Assembly: GCA_046259385.1 (NCBI GenBank)
Contig: JBJYWI010000090.1
Location: 1 to 9,588, forward strand
Direction: 5' to 3'
Origin: CAVWDI01 sp046259385
Lineage (GTDB): Bacteria; Chloroflexota; Anaerolineae; Anaerolineales; UBA4823
DNA length: 9,588 nucleotides
Under the pieces are notes generated by a model. The model ran no database searches, was not told the DNA's origin, and worked only from the letters and a program-made list of their open reading frames with translations. Each line of letters starts with the position of its first letter. Position 1 is the stretch's first letter. The position numbers and the translations under genes were made by a program. Shown here in pieces: positions 6,457-9,588 of this stretch.

Positions 6457-7179
6457 TTATATCGATTTCACGACCAACATCATTCCAGAAATAAATAGAA
6501 ACAGCCCGAAGAATTTAGTGTAATTCTCATTATTTAGTTCAACATAAACTAACCTCTCAGTAAGAATAAATACACCTATCCCAACCAACAAATAAATCCC
6601 AACTCCTAAGAATTGAATATTAAGATCGTAACCAGAGATCAGCAAGGTCAGGATTTGGAAAACTGCGAAAGTCGCATAAGAGATTGCGATTGTAACCCTC
6701 GTAATTTGTTTCTTGTAATCCTTGTTGTGAACAATCGCAGTGAGAAGTGAGCCTCCAAGATTTGTCATTCCATGAATGATCCCCATAACCCCCAGATAGA
6801 TTTTTTCATGCTTTAGTGTGGATTGGATAAATGTGTTCACTTTTTTTGAATAATCTTTCAAGGCCACTGTTACCAAGAAGATTCCCACAAGAAAGCTAAT
6901 ATTGATTCTTACCTGCGTTACGAGAAACAAAAATAATACGACCAGAGGGATTGTGTATAGCAGGATTTTCTTGTATAAATCAAAATCAACATTCCGATAA
7001 TCCTTGGCAATCTGGATCAGATTAATAATGATAGAAATCGGCAGCAGGATGATAATAGCATCAATAAAATCGTAACCCACCAGGAGCAATAGTGGTGTAC
7101 CAAATAGGAGTACACCCACACCAAAAAGGGATTGAATAAAAGATGTCACTGCAATGATAAGTAATACATCGATAGCCAT
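6457..7179 (-). CDS. TSUP (TauE/SafE, formerly DUF81) family membrane transporter
   Basis: A 240-residue, strongly hydrophobic protein with about eight membrane segments (about 4-32, 36-57, 70-88, 92-108, 126-150, 161-182, 188-208, 220-238). The two-fold repeat typical of TSUP proteins is visible: QSLFGVGVLLFGTPLLLLVG in the first half and GVMGIIHGMTNLGGSLLTA in the second. Family members export or take up organosulfur or sulfite-like anions or move other small organic anions; the substrate here cannot be told. The length matches the family. It lies 28 nt after the secreted metallophosphatase on the same strand and is followed by a strong terminator, so the two are probably one operon. Its A+T content looks higher than that of rel or the phosphatase, which could mean a different origin or just membrane-protein codon bias. 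No Shine-Dalgarno is evident; TATAAA stands 5 nt before the ATG. Confidence 0.87.
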   Translation of the reverse strand: MAIDVLLIIAVTSFIQSLFGVGVLLFGTPLLLLVGYDFIDAIIILLPISIIINLIQIAKDYRNVDFDLYKKILLYTIPLVVLFLFLVTQVRINISFLVGIFLVTVALKDYSKKVNTFIQSTLKHEKIYLGVMGIIHGMTNLGGSLLTAIVHNKDYKKQITRVTIAISYATFAVFQILTLLISGYDLNIQFLGVGIYLLVGIGVFILTERLVYVELNNENYTKFFGLFLFISGMMLVVKSI

Positions 7180-7184
7180 TTTTA

Positions 7185-7190
7185 TTTATA
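7185..7190 (-). promoter_or_regulatory. TATAAA box directly before the transporter ATG (possible internal leaderless promoter)
   Basis: TATAAA on the minus strand ends 5 nt before ATG 7179, inside the 28-nt gap after the metallophosphatase gene. There is no good -35 and no Shine-Dalgarno. It is a weak call that would matter only if leaderless transcripts are common in this organism. Confidence 0.2.
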
Positions 7191-7207
7191 CCGTTCTGTT
7201 TCAGGAA

Positions 7208-8566
7208 TTACTTGCTTACCAGAGGTAAAACAACCTTGATTTGGGGTGGTTTGATTGTTCCGGTTGAAATACATTCTGTGCTGCCAGAATCTGTGAATGC
7301 CATCCCATCAACTGGAATGAATTCCCAATCATAGCTGGTGGAATTGAGGGTGAGCTTTAATACGCCATAAGTCGCATCATTGCTGACCTCGCTGTTCGGT
7401 GCAGTTATCCCTGGTATTAAGTGAAGGTCCGCGCCCCCGGTACCTACCTCAAATTGCCGGATGCCGCGTTCGGGATCAAAATTCCCATGTGGATCCTGTG
7501 GCGCAAAACGCTCATAATTATGCGCATGCCCATTGAGTACAACATCGACTCCTGCCTGGTATAAAAGATCCCAGAAATACTGCGCAGCATCAGATGGGTT
7601 GGATGAGCTGTACAGGCCGTAATGAAAGTAAGCCAGTGTGCAAAAATGTTGATTGGCAGACAAATCCTCCTGCAGCCATTTTCCTTGGGGAGAATTCTCC
7701 CCACATCCCCCTACTTCGGAACATTGTGTGTTTAGCGCGATGATATGCCAATCGCCAATATTGTAGCTGTAATAACCTTTTCCCGGATCTCCGGCAGCAG
7801 ATCCAAAATATGCATAATAGGCAGCTGCATCTGGTGTTCCATAATCATGGTTCCCAGGGGTAGGGCGCGTACGAGATTTGTGACGTCCCCAGGTAGGATC
7901 ATAATAAGTTTGAAACTCCTCGGATGTCCCGTTGGGATATACACTATCACCGGTAGTAAAGATAGTACCCGGAATCTCTTCTAGCAGCTTGGCTGTGGTC
8001 TCATGATTGCTTCCAGCATCAGCGATATCCCCTGCCCCGACAAGTATCGGGGCATCTTCAAAAATCGTGATGGTGATTGTACCCGAGCCGGAAAATCCTC
8101 CACTATCTGTGACACTTGCTGTGATAGTGTGTACACCTGCAGACAAATCAGATCTGGAAAACGAAGCCCCGAAACCGATAGGTCCGTCGATGTTCGATGA
8201 CCAAACCAGGTTACTGGATAAATCGCCATCCTCAATATCCTCTGCACTGCCTGTAAAGTAGACTGAATTTCCCAGATTGTATGTTGAACCACTCATCAAA
8301 TCGATTGTAACGCTGGGATTGATGTTTTCTAATACAATTTGATTCCTTCTCGGTTCTACCATTAATTCAAATTTATGAGCCGGGAGACCAGGGTTCCTGG
8401 GCGGTCCTCCGACCGCACCATTAGAGTTTGCAGCTGCCTGAACCTTAGTAGAAGCCGCACCTGCAAATATGAGTAGTGTTCCAATGGTGAGAAGGATCAG
8501 ATATACATTCTGGATGGGGATTAACGCTTGTCCAATACTTGTATGAATTATGCGATGATAGGGCAA
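7208..8566 (-). CDS. Secreted metallophosphatase with Ig-like domain (purple acid phosphatase-like)
   Basis: A 452-residue exported calcineurin-like phosphoesterase, likely releasing phosphate from external organic esters. Numbered from TTG at 8566, it has a signal peptide (hydrophobic core about 20-37, likely cleavage at VQA, residue 44), an Ig/cadherin-like domain at about 83-169 and the phosphatase domain from 175. All five metal-site motifs are visible: GDIAD (179-183), GDSVY (206-210), GNHDY (238-242), AYFH (312-315) and GHAHNYER (346-353), the PAP-type pattern GD, GDxxY, GNHD, xxxH, GHxH. The C-terminus, VVLPLVSK, resembles the LPLV-type tails I associate with secreted Chloroflexota proteins. 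A frame open 11 codons further upstream begins with TTG 8599, but GGAGGAG just before the TTG at 8566 and the signal-peptide shape favour the shorter form. It is probably cotranscribed with the TSUP transporter. The natural substrate is unknown. Confidence 0.9.
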   Translation of the reverse strand: MPYHRIIHTSIGQALIPIQNVYLILLTIGTLLIFAGAASTKVQAAANSNGAVGGPPRNPGLPAHKFELMVEPRRNQIVLENINPSVTIDLMSGSTYNLGNSVYFTGSAEDIEDGDLSSNLVWSSNIDGPIGFGASFSRSDLSAGVHTITASVTDSGGFSGSGTITITIFEDAPILVGAGDIADAGSNHETTAKLLEEIPGTIFTTGDSVYPNGTSEEFQTYYDPTWGRHKSRTRPTPGNHDYGTPDAAAYYAYFGSAAGDPGKGYYSYNIGDWHIIALNTQCSEVGGCGENSPQGKWLQEDLSANQHFCTLAYFHYGLYSSSNPSDAAQYFWDLLYQAGVDVVLNGHAHNYERFAPQDPHGNFDPERGIRQFEVGTGGADLHLIPGITAPNSEVSNDATYGVLKLTLNSTSYDWEFIPVDGMAFTDSGSTECISTGTIKPPQIKVVLPLVSK

Positions 8567-8570
8567 ATTT

Positions 8571-8577
8571 CTCCTCC
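8571..8577 (-). promoter_or_regulatory. Ribosome binding site (GGAGGAG) fixing the metallophosphatase TTG start
   Basis: GGAGGAG on the minus strand stands 4 nt (6 nt from its GGAGG core) before the TTG at 8566-8564. It lies inside the longer frame that begins at 8599, whose own TTG has no Shine-Dalgarno. Confidence 0.75.
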
Positions 8578-8630
8578 AATAGAGTGATTTTCTTTGCAAG
8601 GGGTATCAAAAAACTTCCGACTTGACTAGA

Positions 8631-8639
8631 TCTATAACA
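8631..8639 (-). promoter_or_regulatory. Possible extended -10 (TG-T-TATAGA) for the metallophosphatase operon
   Basis: On the minus strand TGTTATAGA matches an extended -10 with no clear -35. It lies about 65 nt before the proposed TTG start, just after a small hairpin. Tentative. Confidence 0.28.
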
Positions 8640-8643
8640 TATG

Positions 8644-8663
8644 AACGATGAAATCCCATCGTT
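8644..8663. repeat. Small hairpin AACGATG-loop-CATCGTT between the exopolysaccharide and metallophosphatase genes
   Basis: A perfect 7-bp stem with a 6-nt loop begins about a dozen nucleotides after the stop of the gene at 8675. It lacks a proper T tract on the minus strand, so it is at best a weak terminator. It could also be an operator next to the proposed -10 at 8631-8639. Confidence 0.4.
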
Positions 8664-8674
8664 TAGAAAAATTT

Positions 8675-9588
8675 TTAGCCCGATATGCTTTCCTGTGACT
8701 CACTGAGATTCGTGATGCTGGTCCTACTATCAGGTTTCATCTCTAAATTTTTCTGCTTGAGAGTTGCTTGATTCTTATATTTTGACCAGACCTTATTGAA
8801 CATGATCCTCATTCTTCCAGGCAGGTATTTATTAAACACAATCCCTGAAATATTGGCACCAGCGATCTCTAAATTCTGGATCGATTTCGACAGCTGGTCC
8901 TTCTTTGTACGTTTGGATGCTGCGATGAGCAGGACACCATCCATTTGAGTTGATAAAAACATCGCATCAGCATTATCTAAAACTGAGGAGCTATCAAATA
9001 AAATCACATCTGCCTGCTTTTTCAAGGAGGAAATGATTGGACGAACTTTATGCTCCATCAATAATCCGGAGGGGTTAAGTTCCGTCTTCCCAATGCTTAG
9101 TATTCTTAAATTTTCGACTTGGGTGTCCCGCAAATAATCCTCAATACTAAACTTCTCCTGAGAGATAATGTCAATTAAACCTTTCTTATTTTCAACATGA
9201 AAGAGCTCATGAACTGCTGGTCGACGCAAATTAGCATCCACAATGATTGTGGAGAGACCCGATTGAGCGAGGACTGTGCCCAGGCTGGCAGTGATCAGGC
9301 TTTTGCCCTCCGATTGATTGGGGCTGGTGACGATGAACGTCTTTTGGTTACCGACCTTGTTATATAACTGGAGATTTCCACCGATCAATCTAAATACTTC
9401 GGATGTGGATGATAGGTAATCTTGAATCACAGCTAACTTGCTCTCATTATCTAACCCACTGATCCTGGGCACAGTGCCCAAGGATTGTGAATTAAATCCA
9501 TGCTGAATTTCATTGGAGGATTTAATACTATCGTCAAAATATTCGAACAGGAAAAGAATGCCCATGAGAAATTCAATACTATACCGCA
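8675..9588 (-). CDS. Wzz-fused CpsD/BY-kinase-type ATPase, C-terminal part (cut by right window edge)
   Basis: This is the cytoplasmic part of a polysaccharide co-polymerase/tyrosine autokinase fusion that regulates chain length or export of exopolysaccharide. The frame is open to the window edge, and the first visible residues (LFLFEYFDDSIK) match the end of the last Wzz membrane helix and its following loop, so the gene begins outside. Counting from Met at 9565: P-loop SPNQSEGKS (81-89), Walker A' IIVDANLRRP (107-116) with D110, Walker B ILFDSSSVL (188-196) with D191. Several BY-kinase marks are altered. The EX2RX2R oligomer motif reads EVFRLIG (56-62) with Gly for the second Arg, Walker B has SSS where TPP is usual, and the 46-residue tail after 250 has a single Tyr (263) instead of a tyrosine cluster. 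It may bind ATP without phosphorylating itself. No promoter is in view. Confidence 0.9.
   Translation of the reverse strand, partial: RYSIEFLMGILFLFEYFDDSIKSSNEIQHGFNSQSLGTVPRISGLDNESKLAVIQDYLSSTSEVFRLIGGNLQLYNKVGNQKTFIVTSPNQSEGKSLITASLGTVLAQSGLSTIIVDANLRRPAVHELFHVENKKGLIDIISQEKFSIEDYLRDTQVENLRILSIGKTELNPSGLLMEHKVRPIISSLKKQADVILFDSSSVLDNADAMFLSTQMDGVLLIAASKRTKKDQLSKSIQNLEIAGANISGIVFNKYLPGRMRIMFNKVWSKYKNQATLKQKNLEMKPDSRTSITNLSESQESISG

Noticed and set aside
7444..8292. Frames on both strands inside the metallophosphatase gene
   Set aside because: They overlap conserved phosphatase motifs in other frames and show no independent coding signal.
8622..8627. TTGACT on the plus strand resembling a -35 box
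   Set aside because: No -10-like hexamer occurs 16-18 bp downstream and no plus-strand gene follows.
8644..8676. Hairpin plus AAAAATTTTT as a terminator of the exopolysaccharide gene
   Set aside because: On the minus strand the stem is only 7 bp and is not followed by a T tract; the A/T palindrome lies before the stem and overlaps the stop codon, so I list the hairpin only as a repeat.
1..9588. CRISPR array, insertion sequence, phage or toxin-antitoxin module
   Set aside because: I looked for regularly spaced repeats, terminal inverted repeats, transposase or integrase motifs and small gene pairs and found none.

Overview
The window reads as a chromosomal stretch of a Gram-variable, mesophilic bacterium of moderate base composition. 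I favour the Chloroflexota (Anaerolineae type). This is an inference from the long-insert Rel enzyme, the Wzz-plus-ATPase fusion with an SEGKS P-loop, and the LPLV-type C-terminal tail on a secreted protein. No ribosomal RNA or other taxonomic marker is present to settle it. Three genes appear to start with TTG (moeA, the phosphatase at 7208-8566, and possibly rsbW).

Left part, minus strand: a complete bifunctional-looking (p)ppGpp synthetase/hydrolase (675-2918) is followed 23 nt later by the start of moeA (1-651, cut by the window edge). Divergent from rel across 84 bp lies a 712-residue membrane protein that ends in a GAF-like region and a SpoIIE/PP2C serine phosphatase domain (3003-5141).

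Middle: the phosphatase gene runs tail-to-tail, with a 4-bp overlap, into a minus-strand pair. That pair encodes a STAS anti-sigma-factor antagonist (5579-5914) and an RsbW-like serine kinase (5138-5569). Together these three make a complete partner-switching module (phosphatase, antagonist, kinase), but no sigma factor or other output gene is in view. The STAS/kinase operon diverges from a tRNA-Asp(GTC) gene that has its own promoter and a clear Rho-independent terminator. The 128 bp between them carry paired inverted repeats.

Right part: about 225 bp without a gene, then a minus-strand run. A secreted purple-acid-phosphatase-like metallophosphatase (7208-8566) is followed by an A+T-rich TSUP/TauE-family membrane transporter (6457-7179) that ends at a strong terminator. 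Upstream of them is the 3' part of a polysaccharide co-polymerase fused to a CpsD/BY-kinase-type ATPase (8675 to the right edge), which lacks several hallmarks of an active BY-kinase.

The theme of the left half is stress and nutrient signalling, with the alarmone enzyme and a partner switch back to back. The right half is cell envelope and transport. I see no CRISPR array, transposase, phage gene or clearly new multi-gene defence or biosynthetic system. The most unusual points are the mixed signature of the Rel enzyme, the degenerate BY-kinase, and the shared inverted repeats between tRNA-Asp and the STAS operon.
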